Below, piece after piece: positions 1-13,200 of a stretch of 64,000 nt of DNA. The translations under genes and the position numbers were made by a program. Below the pieces are notes generated by a model. The model saw only the letters and a program-made list of their open reading frames with translations, was not told the DNA's origin and made no database searches. The DNA lies in the NCBI GenBank assembly GCA_944472155.2, contig OX235271.1:27288977-27352976 (forward strand), in the 5' to 3' direction. Positions within the stretch are counted from its first letter, which is position 1. Each line of letters starts with the position of its first letter. Source of the DNA: Trichobilharzia szidati. Lineage: Eukaryota > Platyhelminthes > Trematoda > Strigeidida > Schistosomatidae.

Positions 1-314
1 GTCGGTTGTTGATGTACATTAGTACTGGTTCTTTTACTACTTTGCATTTGAACTTTTTGGTCATGTGACCTGTTTTGTAATAATGTGTCTGTTGACAGCA
101 TATTGATCTGAGTACTAGACTTCTGGTGATTCCCAATCAATCACATCCAAGTTCGTCAGGAAAGACAACTATATCATTCATGAAGAATTCAAAACTGGTT
201 TGCTCTGAAGATTTTGTCTTGGTGGAGAAATGAAACCTTTGCAATTAAACCACCCAGTTCAAAGAACATTAGCCTGACAAATCAGTCAGTCAGTCAGTTA
301 TTTTGAGGTTGAAT
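1..314. other. Intronic sequence upstream of first visible exon
   Basis: I see no coding segment or recognisable repeat here apart from a short CAGT run near 284-300. It is presumably intron of the kinase gene, because the first visible exon at 966 begins inside the catalytic domain. Confidence 0.4.
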
Positions 315-430
315 GGTTGACAGAAATCAGCAGGAGGCTCTCTCTACCTGATCAAAGTTTTGTGCTTTTTGGCACTCGTCAGCAAGGTGTATCTGCAACC
401 TTGAAGGAACTCATATTCCCTTTGCGACTC
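315..430 (-). repeat. HH-A hammerhead repeat, decayed fragment
   Basis: Read on the minus strand this matches the HH-A family: a cytosine-deaminated tRNA-like B box, a 'gttccttcaaggttgcagata' type linker, then a hammerhead relic. The core CTGACGA (377-383 complement) and the GTGC/GCAC stem II are kept, but the GAAA box is AAAA (G12 lost) and stem I is broken, so self-cleavage is not expected. Confidence 0.6.
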
Positions 431-463
431 GAACTCGCATCAGTTGGTTTAATTAATCGCAAA

Positions 464-530
464 TTAACTATCCAGCGCAGAGAACACAACCACATCAAAA
501 TCATCCACCTGGTCTACAAATCTTCTCCAT
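464..530 (+). repeat. Penelope-like element 3' tail fragment
   Basis: The string CGCAAATTAACTATCCAG followed by a run similar to 'agagaacacaaccacatcaa' recurs downstream of the GIY-YIG coding ends at about 23980-24020 and 40865-40910. It is therefore a short 3' remnant of that PLE family. Confidence 0.55.
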
Positions 531-628
531 CATATCTAGTTGGCTTAATTATTTCAGCAATCTTTACCTAAATAGGACAACATTTGGAAAGAATTCGCAA
601 ATATTTAGCATATATGATTTGAAAATAT

Positions 629-872
629 ATTTTATTTCTTCACGTTCTGAGTGTAATATAGGGCCTCTAGCTTTGAGCTTTAGAGTTCCAGTAGTGTTTC
701 TCTTCATCTTACGAATCGCGGTTGCTAGCCTCATGCTTAACTTTCCCTTTTTATTGGGCTTACCTATCGGCTAAGCGAGGTTAAGAATTGCTTTGACCGG
801 GGACAGAACCTCGAACCACGTGGATGGGTGGGTGGTTGGCGGATATTCTACCAATGAACCACCAACGCGCAC
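629..872 (-). mobile_element. SINE-D (tRNA-derived SINE) copy
   Basis: On the minus strand the repeat starts with a tRNA-like head (A-box-like TGGTTCATTGG, B-box-like GGTTCGAGGTTC). It continues with the family body ('cgctaagcc', 'gaggctagcaacc') and ends in the characteristic 3' motif near 640-665. The copy is diverged. It lies about 90 bp upstream of the kinase exon at 966. Confidence 0.65.
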
Positions 873-965
873 ATGTTCATGTATACATACAATAAAAAAT
901 ATTATTTCTATTGTAAAACCTAATATCTAGAGTGATACCGTTGATGTTTATTTTCCTATTTACAG

Positions 966-1270
966 GGTGCAGATCTAATCACATCTTTTCGAAAATTACT
1001 GAACCCTCATCAAGTTTTTAATCTAGACTATGGGGGTCCATTGCCAGGATTGCATTGTTTTCGGCATTTGAAACAATTTAAAATACTTGTATGCGGTGGA
1101 GATGGAACAGTTGGCTGGGCATTATCATGCCTTGATAATGTTGGTCAAGATGCTGCATGTCCTACTCCACCAATGGCTATCCTACCATTAGGTACTGGTA
1201 ATGATCTAGCGCGTGTTTTACGTTGGGGTTCTGGTTATACTGGAGGAGAAGAACCTTTATCTATATTGAA
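966..1270 (+). CDS. DGKQ: DGKQ exon: catalytic domain core
   Basis: The exon follows a pyrimidine-rich 'tttcctatttacag' acceptor and ends at a 'gtaagt' donor. It encodes residues 1-101 of the visible fragment plus two bases of Lys102. It carries [12 protein letters not shown], the loop GGDGTVGW, and [11 protein letters not shown], whose Gly/Asn/Asp residues are the diagnostic DGK catalytic set. An internal TTG could be read as a start, but the upstream codons are in frame and conserved, so this is an internal exon. Confidence 0.93.
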
Positions 1271-4200
1271 GTAAGTTTTTTTGGACTTTGTCTTTTATGT
1301 TAAATTTCCCAACCGTGAATCGATATCCTTTCTGTTAAAAACATCAGTTCTCTTGACCAATTGACAAAATGTTGACTGTGTTTCAGAATGTTACTTGTTA
1401 GTGGTGTAGATGAACATGATAAAAGTGAGTTGAGATACCAACGGTCTGTCAGTTATTTGATTTTTCATAACTCATTGGATAGGCATTTGATGATTTCTCT
1501 CTCTAGAGTTTTGTTGTTAAATGGAACTTTCTCCTTCGATTCCTGAAGATACGTAATGATGAAGTTACACACATGGAGTGCTGAGTAATGGTGTTAAATT
1601 AGTTGATAAAAAAGCATAGAGTGAAATGAATTGAGCCGGCGTGTTTAACGTCGATTTTTGCCTCAAGAAGAGCGATAGATTAGAAGCGTGCTAAGAGTGT
1701 AATCAAATCAGAATATGAAATCACATTGCCAAGTCTAGCTATTGGCAGAAGAAGCATCAAAGATAGAACTTCAGGTGAACATAGAGAAAACAGAGGTGAT
1801 TACCATTCCTGGCCAGGAACAAAAACAGCAACAACAAAAACAGACAACAGTCAGCATAAATGGAAGGAACCTGAAAGAAACAACCTCCATTACCTAACTA
1901 CCTGGGAAGCATCGTTTCAACTGCAGGTGGACGGAACTGACGAGGATTTCAAAGCAAGAATCGGGAAAGCAAGACAAGCTTTCACTACTCTCAAGTCTGT
2001 GTGGAGGTCAACAGCACTCAGCATCAAAAATAACATCCGGATTTTCAACTCCAATGTGCTACTATACGGATCATAGACTTGCACAGCGCGTCATAAACAG
2101 CATCTAAAACAAACTACAAACCTTCATTAACAGTTGTCTTCGCTCAATACTTCGCTCAAGATCAGATGGCCAGAGTTGATCAGCAACAGAGATCTCTGTA
2201 AGCGAACCAACCAAGAACCGATTGTGAAACAAATAGGCAGGAAGAAATGGAGATGGATTGGCTGGCCATACTCTGAGGAAACCATCAAGTGACATCACTA
2301 GACAAGCCATTGCTCGAGTGGAACCCGAAAGGGAAGCGGCGAGTTGGTCGTCAGTGCAAGGGTGACTTAGAGGGGGTCATGTGAAGAGGAGATGGAAACG
2401 TGTGGGCAGACTTGGAGCCAGGTGAAGACTGTAGCAGAGAACCGAACTCAATGGAGACGCACGGCTGAAGCCCTATGTTCCTCTAGGAATTAAAGGAAAC
2501 AATAATAATAATATAATAAGTCTAGCTGTTGATATGAGTCATGCGTTGAGATTTTAGTTGCTTGGTTAAGTCCTAATACAATTAGGGCACATTAAATCCG
2601 AGGACATCTTCTGCTTTTATTAATTGGCCACGGATTTTATAACCAGACATTCTCACTTTGCGAGATCGTGAAAAAAGACACACGTTTAATTACCCGACAT
2701 TTTTTTCTAGAGTTCTTCACCTGATGATGATAATATTTGACTCATTAATATATAACAAATGTCCCACTGAATGGGATGCTTCATAAATGCGCATCTTCTA
2801 TACTCAAGACTGCACAATCAAACAATTTTGATAATCATAGAGCCTATAAGGGTGCTTATTATCACCAATAATATTCCTAATTGTGGTGGACTGGATTATG
2901 CGTCAGACAGTGGGAAACGAGAAGACAGGGATATCCTGGACCGACGTGAAGAACCTAGGAGACCTGGATTTCGCGCCTGGATGATTTATGTTTGATGTCA
3001 CACAAAATCGAAGACTTACAAGCGAAACCCGACAAACTGGTCGAAGAAGCAGCAAATAAAGGACTCCAGGTGAACATTGACAAGATGGAGGTTATGAAAA
3101 TAACCAACAAACAACAACAACAGCAGCAGCAACATCCACCACCAATCACCATCAACGGGAGGGATTTGAAAGAGGTTACTTCATTCACTTATCTAGGGAG
3201 CATTGTCTCAACTACAGGAGGAACGGATGAGGATATCAAATCGAGAATCGGGAAGGTGGGAAACACATACATCAACCTGAAACAACCAACCTGGAAATCT
3301 TTGTCACTCAGCCTGCATCAACAACAAAATTCGGATTTTCAATACAAACGTCAAGTCAGTCACTTCTATACGGATCAGAAACTTGACGGCGGGTCACAAA
3401 GAATATTTCCAACAGCCTGTTGCAGACCATTATCAACAACTGTCTTCGCTGGCTCTATACTGAAGATCAGATGGCCGGAAAGAATCACCAACAGGAAACT
3501 ATGGGAAGAAACAAAACAAGAACCAATCGCTCAACAAATATGCAGGAGAAAGTGGAGATGGATTGGACACTCGCTGAGGAGGCCGTTGGGTGACATCGCG
3601 CATCAGGCCATAGCTCGAGTGGAACCCGAAAGGGAAGTGAGCGAGTGGGACGTACAAGGGTGACATGGAGGAGATCGTGTGAAGAGGAGTTGAAGCAGTA
3701 TGGAATAACATGGATGCAGGTGAAAAGTACAGAAAAAGACAGAGGCAAGTGGAGACTTGCAGTTGAATCCCTATGTTCCACTAGGAACCCAAGGGAACAA
3801 TAATAATAATAATACAGCCTATAAGGAGCTATCTTGTTAGCTTTCTGCAGTATTATTCATTAAGAGTATTCTCCTTCACCGTCATTATTTCACTTTGTTA
3901 TCTGTAGGCTTATTAGGATTTTTCTTTTTCTTCATCAAACTGCATCAGAGTATTAACTCTGATAAAGATGTATATCTCAAAATCAGATACAACTATATGT
4001 GAATATATGTTCTTCATATTAGCCGTATCTCGATATAATACTTTCATCAACAGTTATCCTCACTCTATGCTGAAGAAAGATAAGTAAGATGATGGTACTT
4101 TGGAAACGAATCAACCAAGAATCTCTTGGCCAACAAAAGTGCAGAAAAAATGGAGATGGATTGGACACATGCTGAGGAGACTTTTGAGTGATATCACGCG

Positions 4201-7200
4201 TCAGATCCCCTCAATTGGGACTCGAATGGGAGACGACGAGTTAAGCATGTATCGGAGAGTGACATGGAGAAGAATGTGCGAAGATGGAATGAAATCGTAC
4301 GGGGCAATCGTTTAGTCAGGTAAAATGCATGTCAGGCGACAGAGTGAAATAAAGACATGCTGCTAAAGAGCTGTGTCCCACTATGGAATAATAGTAAGAA
4401 AAGTGATGTAATCAGAAGTTAATTGGTGGATGGTGACTAGCAGTGGAATCTAGGATGTGCATTTCGTCCTATTTTGGACTCGTCACTGGATGTACCTGCA
4501 TCCCGCAGTGAGTGATGATGTTCCCACGAGGCTCAAACCAAGTGCCCATAGTTTCAAACGCCAAAGCGTTATCCACTAGACCACTTGGGCCATGAGAGCC
4601 ACCTCTTGTGCAAAGGGGTCATATTAATTATTTAATTGAATTTTAGATTTTCCCGTCGATTGATTGGACCGAAGTGCTCGGTCTCAGGTTGACGCGTCGG
4701 CTTCTTATGCAGATGTAATAACTATCAAATTTCAATGCGGTAAGGTCAGATAGCTTCGAATTCTTAAGTCAACTTTCATTCGAGTATAGAGAAGATAAAC
4801 CTATAGGGGAACTGGGAAGTGTTGCACAACACAAAGTTTGGAATTGTATAATCAACATTCTTTTCAATTGAAAAATGGATGAGTCACTGAAATCTTCTCA
4901 AACGTTTCCTCAAAAGGATATATGTTAACAACTCCCTTGCATAATAGTCTATATCCATTCGTCATTTGGGATATTTCTATAGACTGGCTTTTCTTCTGTT
5001 TTTTTACAGAGATGTAGTAGAAGCTGAAAATATCCGACTAGACCGTTGGACTGTTGTCATTAAACCAGATCAAGCGGAAAAAGATGCCCAGAAGAAACAA
5101 CTACAAATCGAGGCGAATTCATCGAATACAAATGAAGACTCTAGCCGAATTTTTGTAATGAATAATTATTTCGGTTTAGGCATAGATGCTGATTTAAATT
5201 TAGACTTTCATATGGCACGTGAAGAGAATCCAGCAAAATTTAATAGCAGGTAAGCTGGGATTATTTTTTGTTTTTGCTTCTTTTCATTCCTTTGTTTTTC
5301 GTGTGGAACACAGCACACCAAACGTCAAGCTTTGGAGTTGTTTTATGGGTTGGGGTTGCTAGCCTTAAACCCAGCCTTCTCCCTTTCTGGAGTTTAATGC
5401 CGGCTGGGTGAGAGACTATCAAGAACCGAATCTGAACCTCTCCTAAATATGATGGGGGTTCTACCAAAGAACTGTCAACTCACAATTGATAGGAAGCCCT
5501 GGGTCTAGATTTCGTGACTCTTCAAACTCCTGAGGAAGGTGTATCTGCAAATTATGACGAACTGGCGTCTCCTTTAGGGGTTGAACCCGCGTCACACAGT
5601 GCTGTAGTCAGAGACGTCACAAGTGATCTGTTGTATAGTCAGTTCAGCAAGACTGTAGCTTACTGACTGGCCTAAGAGCTCAATTTTAAAGTGAGTGAGT
5701 TCCACCCATTACCATCATCAACATAAATAGCGTTTTAAATAAAGAGGATAGGACACCAACTATCATATAACATGTGTAGACCATTGTCTGACACTATATA
5801 CTACTTATCGATGGACATAAGTAGTTGCGCTACACTCGCACGAACAAGCAGTGCTTGCTAGCCAGATCAAAGTTATCTAAACACCGATAGAGGCTGTTTC
5901 GCTGGTTTGCCACTGAGCTTATCAGCGGGGTGTCCGGTTTAACTCAGCTTAGGGGGAGCCAAATCATTTCAAACCACCCGGATTCTGGCTCACTACTTCA
6001 GCAGACTGGTAACAGAGAGAATCAAATTCGCAATTTGCAGTTTACGCAGTCGAAGTGAAATTTCACAATAGTTTCTTTTGGAAATGAAAATTATTCAAAC
6101 CACAATTTTTGCTGTCCACCCGATACCGTAAATGAAAATTACTAAAACAAGCATAGATCCATGACACTATATACTACTGCGGGTTGATGTGAGCAGTATT
6201 TTGAATTACTGATATAAGTTTATCAGTAGCATATACCATCATGTATTTATGCTTGCTAACTTGACTGCTGCTTATCAAGTATCACATAGATTAGATCATG
6301 TTATTGTTATCTGAATAACTTCGGTTTCAAAAGAAAACCCTAAAGTGAATTTTCGCCTCGAAATATGTGTAAATTACAAACTGCGAACTTGATTTAAGGT
6401 GTGGATTGTTTCAAAGTTGATAAATATGCATATTGTTGCCATGAAATGGTTGTGTAACTTTATTATTCTGCTCAACCCTCCATAAGTTTCTGCTAACACG
6501 ATGCCCGAAAAAAGCCATTGGGGATTCCAGTTCATGCGCTAATAAATCGAGTGCTTTGGCGAATGTATATACGTTAATAGGGAGTGGCTAATGTGGCGTA
6601 TCAAACCTTTGAAATAGGCTGAATTCTACTGGTCAGATTTGCAGAGTGGTTAGCATGCCACACAGTGGTACACTATAAGTTGGTGTTAGACAGTTGGAGG
6701 AAATCCTCAAGAAACCGTAGTGTAAGCGCAATATCGCTTGAAATTAAGTCACGCGTAGATAAAGGCTATCCAGGTCCAGAACAAACAAGAAGCCGGTCAC
6801 TGTTTCTACGGTACTATCAATAAACAAATCAATAATTATATACAACAAACCTTAACGGTTTCAGGAGTACAAAGCACAACGCTTAACAGAAAACAAGGTA
6901 CCGCTATCAGAACGGAATAACGTTAAAGCCAAAATTGAGAACTAGCCGGAATCACACACGACCGTTCAGGTAAGCAGTCAGTAGAAGAATGAACCCAATT
7001 AATAGATAGACAGAGCATAGGCACAAAGATAGAATTTAATTGGCTACTCAACCAATCAATAAATAAGATAAACTCGACAGAATAGTACAAATTGAGACAT
7101 GGGTCAGCAAAATCCCCCATGCAATTAAACAAAATCCCTACAAAACCAATACTTGAAAATTAATCTGATGCTCACTAGTGACTGGCCCTATTCAGGCAGT

Positions 7201-10200
7201 TAACCTGGGGTTCTAGTGGGAAGCCGTGACCAGTAGGGTACAGCAGGTTGAAGATGAGGCAGTAACTCATCGAAGAAGACATTGCGAAATGGTCGCGCTA
7301 TGCCGTGAATTGGCAGAAGTTAGAATTCATGGGCCATTGGATCGGGTCCCAGTGGCTCAATGGTCTACGAGCTTGCTAGCCTTGTAACCAGAAGGTCTTG
7401 GGTTCGAATCCAGGTGAGTACGTACTACTGAAGAGTCCCAAACTAGGAGGAAACAGCTGTCAAGTACTCTCAGGTTTTCCAGTGGTTCTCTAACTGACGT
7501 CAGCTCATGATGAAATCCTCCATGCAATTAAGCAAAATAACAGTCCTTAAAAATACTCTGATTGGGTCATGAGTTCAACGGTCTGACTAAACAGATCGAA
7601 GTAAAAACACACACAGTTCATTAAACAAATTGGGATAGACACGTTAGGCATGGATAATTGGGTTGCGACAACGCTAGGCTGATCCGGGACAGGTTGACTT
7701 GATTCAAGGATGGGAATTGAATTGATCTTATACGTAGACTTAGGCTTTATGCATTTTGGCATTCATCTGCAAGGTGCTTTTTTCAACTCTCAATGAATTG
7801 AGTCTTATCGTCACAGCAACTGGAATCTGTACCATCGAATGATGCAATCTGAGACGACTTTCCAAGTTTGTCTGAATAGCCCAGTAGTCACTTGAAATTG
7901 TTGAGAAATGTTACTTTATGTTATCTACGCCTCCTTCTTGTGATAAACCCTGTCTACAGATGGTGATGTCAAATGTAAAAATTCAAGCAGTTACACAGAA
8001 ATATCAAGTTGTACGCTCTTAACGTCTGCCTACGTTTGCCCATTTTGAATAAAGAAAGAACGAACATATTTGCAGTTTTTATGATAGGAGCTCGTTTTTT
8101 TCATGGATTCTCTTCAACTGCATCCATCCTAAATGAATCAATTATATGTTACCAAATCCTTCTGAACACATATTTTTTATAGTGACTTCAAGTTATCGAT
8201 AGAAAGTATGAGCAACATAATTTAAAAGATGATGTAAGTAGACAAGTGTTTAGTTTTAAAAGAGTAACCCCATTTATGTAGTAGTGTAACGACAGAAGGC
8301 AAGAGTCAGGCAACAGATCATTTATTAAGGAAATCAACGCATATTTATATATTTTCATGTACATTATTATGGATAGTTAAGCGAACAAACACAGTCTTCC
8401 GATTGGTTGTTTCTCACTTAAAATTAATCTTCCATCTCTTTGTGCCTGTTTCTTGAATGTCAAATCATCTATTTATTAACTGCCTCCACCAACGCAAAGT
8501 CTGCTGTGGTCGGTTTTGAATCAATCTTTGTTCACATTTTCTCATGACAAATCTTGGGAACGTAAATATTGACGTAAATTACTGTCTACCAATTTGGCTA
8601 GTAGACAGCTCTCACCACAGTAGTAATTAGACAAGGTTGTGGATTTCTGGTCTCACTTGAAAACAAGGATGGATTAGAGAAAAAATCTTCTTGTTATTCT
8701 CTTTCGACATAGAACTTTGCACATGTGTGCGGCAGTTCAAGTCGCCACACTTCACTTAGCACACAAAGTAAGAGAAGGAAGTAGGAGAAATGCATATTAG
8801 AGACAGTAAACAGAGGTGTGAGCCATGTCACCAATTGTTGTTTCCAACCATTGGTTTTACCGTCCCGAGGACCCCAACCAGGAAGCTAGTTTACACCTTC
8901 CTACGTGGCTGGCTTAAACTAGCTGTTGTAGATTTCATTGACTGGTGAAGCCATGTTTTGGTCTGACCGCCGCTAGCTATCTCTTTTCCAGCCTGATACT
9001 ATGTCAGCTAACATCGCCCGTCGATGAAGGCGATGACTAGGCATACAGCATACATAACATATGTCCTAACCATCTCAGTCGATGTAGCTTCACAGCCTCG
9101 TCGATTGAATTCCCCACCTTACCTAGCACTCGACTGAGGCCTGACCTCAATATTGCTCACCTTATTATACCACTTCACACGGGAGATATAACGCAGACAC
9201 CTATGATCGAAGACAGCTAATCTTTTCATGTCTTCCGCTCTCAATGGCCAGGTCTCACAGCCATAAAGGAGGACGGAGCGGACTGATGAGCAGTACACTC
9301 GCCCTTTGGTCGATAGTCGGATATCACGTCTACACCAGAGATGGCGTAAACTGGCATATGCGAACCTAGCCCTCTGTATTCGTGCTGAGATTTCGTCGGA
9401 GATCAACCCGTTGGGGCTGATAGAACTTCCCAAACAAGTGAAGCGGTCAACGTGCTCTACCACTTCACTTCCTATTTCTAATCTAGGGGTCGGTGTAGTC
9501 CAATCCTGTAACATCATCTTACATTTTACAGGGGCGAATCGCATGCCAAGCATACGAAGATTGCTGCTCAAGGTGTTCAGAAGACTCTGCATTTTGTCAA
9601 CGTCCTCGTCTAGAAGGACTATATCGTCTGCATATTCAAAGTCGACGAGATTATTCCCTGGTAGCAAGTCAATCCCTGAGTCGCTGAAGTGAGTTAGGGT
9701 TAAGTCCATCAGTACGTCTATGATGAAATTGAATAGAAATACATGATAGAACAACAGAGTTAACTCATACATATTATGGTGAAGAGTTCAGGAGGGTCGG
9801 GGTGAATAGTGAAGTGAAATTATTACAAAATATAGATAAAAATAATTTAATTTAGTAGATTTACAACCTCATCAGTGAGTTCAACTCAGTGAGTGAAAAT
9901 CAAAATCATGATTCAGTGGAATGTTATTCAACAAACCAAAACACAAAAGCACACGAACGAAACAATTGTGGTTACCAGGTGGGGAAGTGAGAGATTGGTG
10001 ACACTCTCTCTCTCTGTTTCTGTATGCATAGGTTGGGTCGAAGTTTTTTGATGGCAATCCTTGTTTCCAAGTGAAATCTGAACTCCACAACCTTGTCTAA
10101 TTACTATACAAATATGGTTACTCTTTTAAAACTAAACAATTGTCTACTTACATCATCTTTGAAATTATGTTGCTTATACTTTCTATCTATAACTTGATGC

Positions 10201-13200
10201 AGTTGAAGAGAATCCATGAAATAAAACGAGCTCCTATCATAAAAACTGCAAATATGTTCGTTCTTGCTTTATTCAAACTACTAAAGGGAGCCGGCTGTAT
10301 GAAATTTAACCATTTTTAAAAAATTAATATATCTATCAGTTGCGTTGGTGGTTCAGCTGTAGAACGCTTGCCAGCCACCATGTGGTTAGGGGTTCCAATC
10401 CTAGCCGACGCACTCCTAAACCTCGCTAAGCCGGTAGTAGTGTTACAACAGAAGACAAGGGTCAGGCAACAGATCGTTTATTAAGCAAATCAACACACAT
10501 ATTTATAGATTTTCATGTACATATTATAGATTATTGTTAGCAGAAAAACACAGTCTTCTGATTGGTTGTTTTCTCACTGAAAGTTAATCTTTCATCTCTT
10601 TGTGGCTGTTTCTTGAATGTCAGTCAGATCATCTATATACTAACTGTATCCGCCTACGCAAAGTCTGCTGTGGTTGGTTGTTGAATCAGTCTTTGTTCGT
10701 TTTTTTTTTCACACGACCAATATTGGGGACGTAAACATTGACGTAAATTACTAACTACCAATTTTGACTAGCAGCCAGCTCTTACCCCACAGTAGGACCC
10801 TAAAAGAGAGGAGGTTGGGCTTGAGGCAAGCAACCTCACCACGTAAAAATTAACATCACCGCTACCGAAACCTCAAAGCTCTAGCTTGAGGGCCTATGTT
10901 CCACTGAGAATGTAAAAGAACAAAAGAAAAATATCTATCAACTATCAAGTGTGAATATGATTTTTTTTCAATCTTCTTGATCTGCATTTTTAATTCCATT
11001 ATGGATAAGATTTTATTTTGATAAATCACACAGTGAATTATGCAGTAATATTAACTGATAACGTTTCGGGCATAAACTATTGCTCATAATCATATCAAGT
11101 TACTCACACAACTTTTTTCCTTCATTTATATACATGTGTGGGACCGATTAGATATTGGAATAAAATTCAATATGAGATAATGTACATTCAGAAATAATAA
11201 TACGAGTGTTATTGATCAATTACAATTAGATGGGAAATAAGACGAGTGTTTCTATAGTCATAATAAGTTACTTGTTAGAATGTTTTGATGTGTTTGAATT
11301 GAAATAGAATTTTAAGATTATTTATTATCCTCCCATGCCATTAGTCAAATCAGGGGTGTGAGGACGAATACTCGCCGAAGACATTCGCCAGGAGTCGCGC
11401 TATGTCGTGAATTGGCAGAAGTTAGAATTCATGGGCCATTGGATCGGGTCCCAGTGGCTTAATGGTATACGAGCTCGCCTTGTAACCAGACAGTCCTGGG
11501 TTCAAATCCCGGTGGGTGCGTGCTGATGGAAAGTTCCAAACTAGGACGAAACAGCTGTCCATTACTCTCAGGTGGTTTTCCAATGGTTCTCTAACTAATG
11601 TCAGCTCATAATGAAAATCCTCTAACCAATCAAATCCCTATTAACCAACACTTGAAAACAAATAAACAGTTATGATGTCATTTACATCAGTGAAAAATAA
11701 ATCAATGATTAACTGAGTGAAAGTTAAAATATCTTCAAACTCATGCAACGAAATATAAACGACGTAGAATCAGGCAAAAAATAGTGTCTCAGCTCAAATT
11801 GTCAGGTTGCCTATCAATTAGTCTTCTAACCAGAGGTGTTCTTGGTATTCTTAATACCCTTACGAGATAGTTTACAACTCTCTCTATATATATGTTTCAA
11901 AGATATCATATCATATCGATAACATACTTCTGTCTGACCACCTTTAACTCTATACACCAATGTAAATTTAATATCATTCATTAGCTTACATTTCCTGTTG
12001 ATGAGGAAGTATGGAGGTGGTTAGGAGGCTGCTTGTTACTCTCTGCTCCCCCCCCCACCACCCCCAACTAATTATTCAGTAGACCTGCTGATTGAAATTC
12101 TACTGTGACTTGAATGTTTATCTGAACTCCTAATGTCAATAATAAGCATTATTCTATGATGTAAATATAGTCTGTCTTAAATAGTCTCAGTAATAATAAT
12201 AATAGTTTTGTAATACTTACCTGATAGTATATATATCAAGGGTGAACAGTTGACTTACAAATCGCCTACAAATATCATAAAAAAACTTAAAGGTTATTTT
12301 TGATAAAAATAAATAGAAATTTATTTCCTGTATCTCTCAATTATTTAAGTACACATGCATGAAATGCTGGAATTATAAAGTTATTGAGTACACACGTCAA
12401 ATTAGTTGAAGCGAAATATAAGCACAGGTGCGCGCATACATACATACATACATACTACTTAAATATTATAAAGTTCCTATCAATTGATTTAATTGACAAG
12501 TGAAAAACAGATATTCACAGATAGAGGTGTACACTTATGTAACTATGATTTGTTTTTATTTTTTTGAATTATATTGAAATTACTTCTTTTTGTTTTTCAA
12601 AGGGAAGTTGTGATTAGAAGTGATTCCCATAGAGAGAGTTTTCAAACAACTTTAAGAGGTGCGGAGGCGGGAGAGGGGGAGCACACTTACGCACATGTGG
12701 GGATACACATACACACACATAGGCACAAACATTTTCATCCGTCGCTGAAATTTTCATTTCATTTTGACTGATAGAATATTTTACTGACTTTTTGTAACTT
12801 CCCTTCAGAGCTGTACACTTATTTAGGGGGTTTAGATTGACAACAGAGATCAAATGTTACTGTCATTTAGAGTAACAAAGTAAATTGAAGTGCATGAGTA
12901 GTAAATATGTTTGAAAGGTAGTGAATAATCTTACAAGAGGGTTGACAACTAATCAGTTGAGTTGTGAATAGCCCTTTAGAAATAGCTGATAAGCGACAAG
13001 AGAACAAAGGATTGAAAATGGTTTATAAATATAGAAAAAGGAACTATATAGAGTTTATTATACAACAATTCAGGAAAGCGAAATTGGTACTAAGGCTAAG
13101 GCAGCAAAAGAGACTGGGTGAAACGTTTCTGAACGCGAAGGTCAGTTTTTCCCTTATGGATTGCTAAAGCTTCAGCTACATGAAGACGATGTAGGCGAAA

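Larger units (their letters stand above)
6721..7732 (-). mobile_element. Solo LTR (about 587 bp) with 5 bp TSD, split by a nested HH-B repeat
   Basis: The minus-strand element starts TATAAG, ends CTTACA and is flanked by CGTAG on both sides (6716-6720, 7733-7737). After removing the nested insertion 7114-7538 its length is 587 bp, against 586 bp for the second copy at 43111-43696, and the sequences match along their length. The TG..CA-type ends and 5 bp duplication indicate a solo LTR from a gypsy- or BEL-type element. No internal gag or pol remains. Confidence 0.85.

Noticed and set aside
2992..3663. 223-codon frame as a host gene
   Set aside because: It encodes LINE post-RT sequence with a TSD-bounded 3' (AAT)n end and a frameshift in the catalytic motif.
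11521..11570. Active hammerhead in the HH-B copy
   Set aside because: CTGATGG and extra bases before stem II break the core spacing, although GGAC-GAAA-CAGCTG is present.
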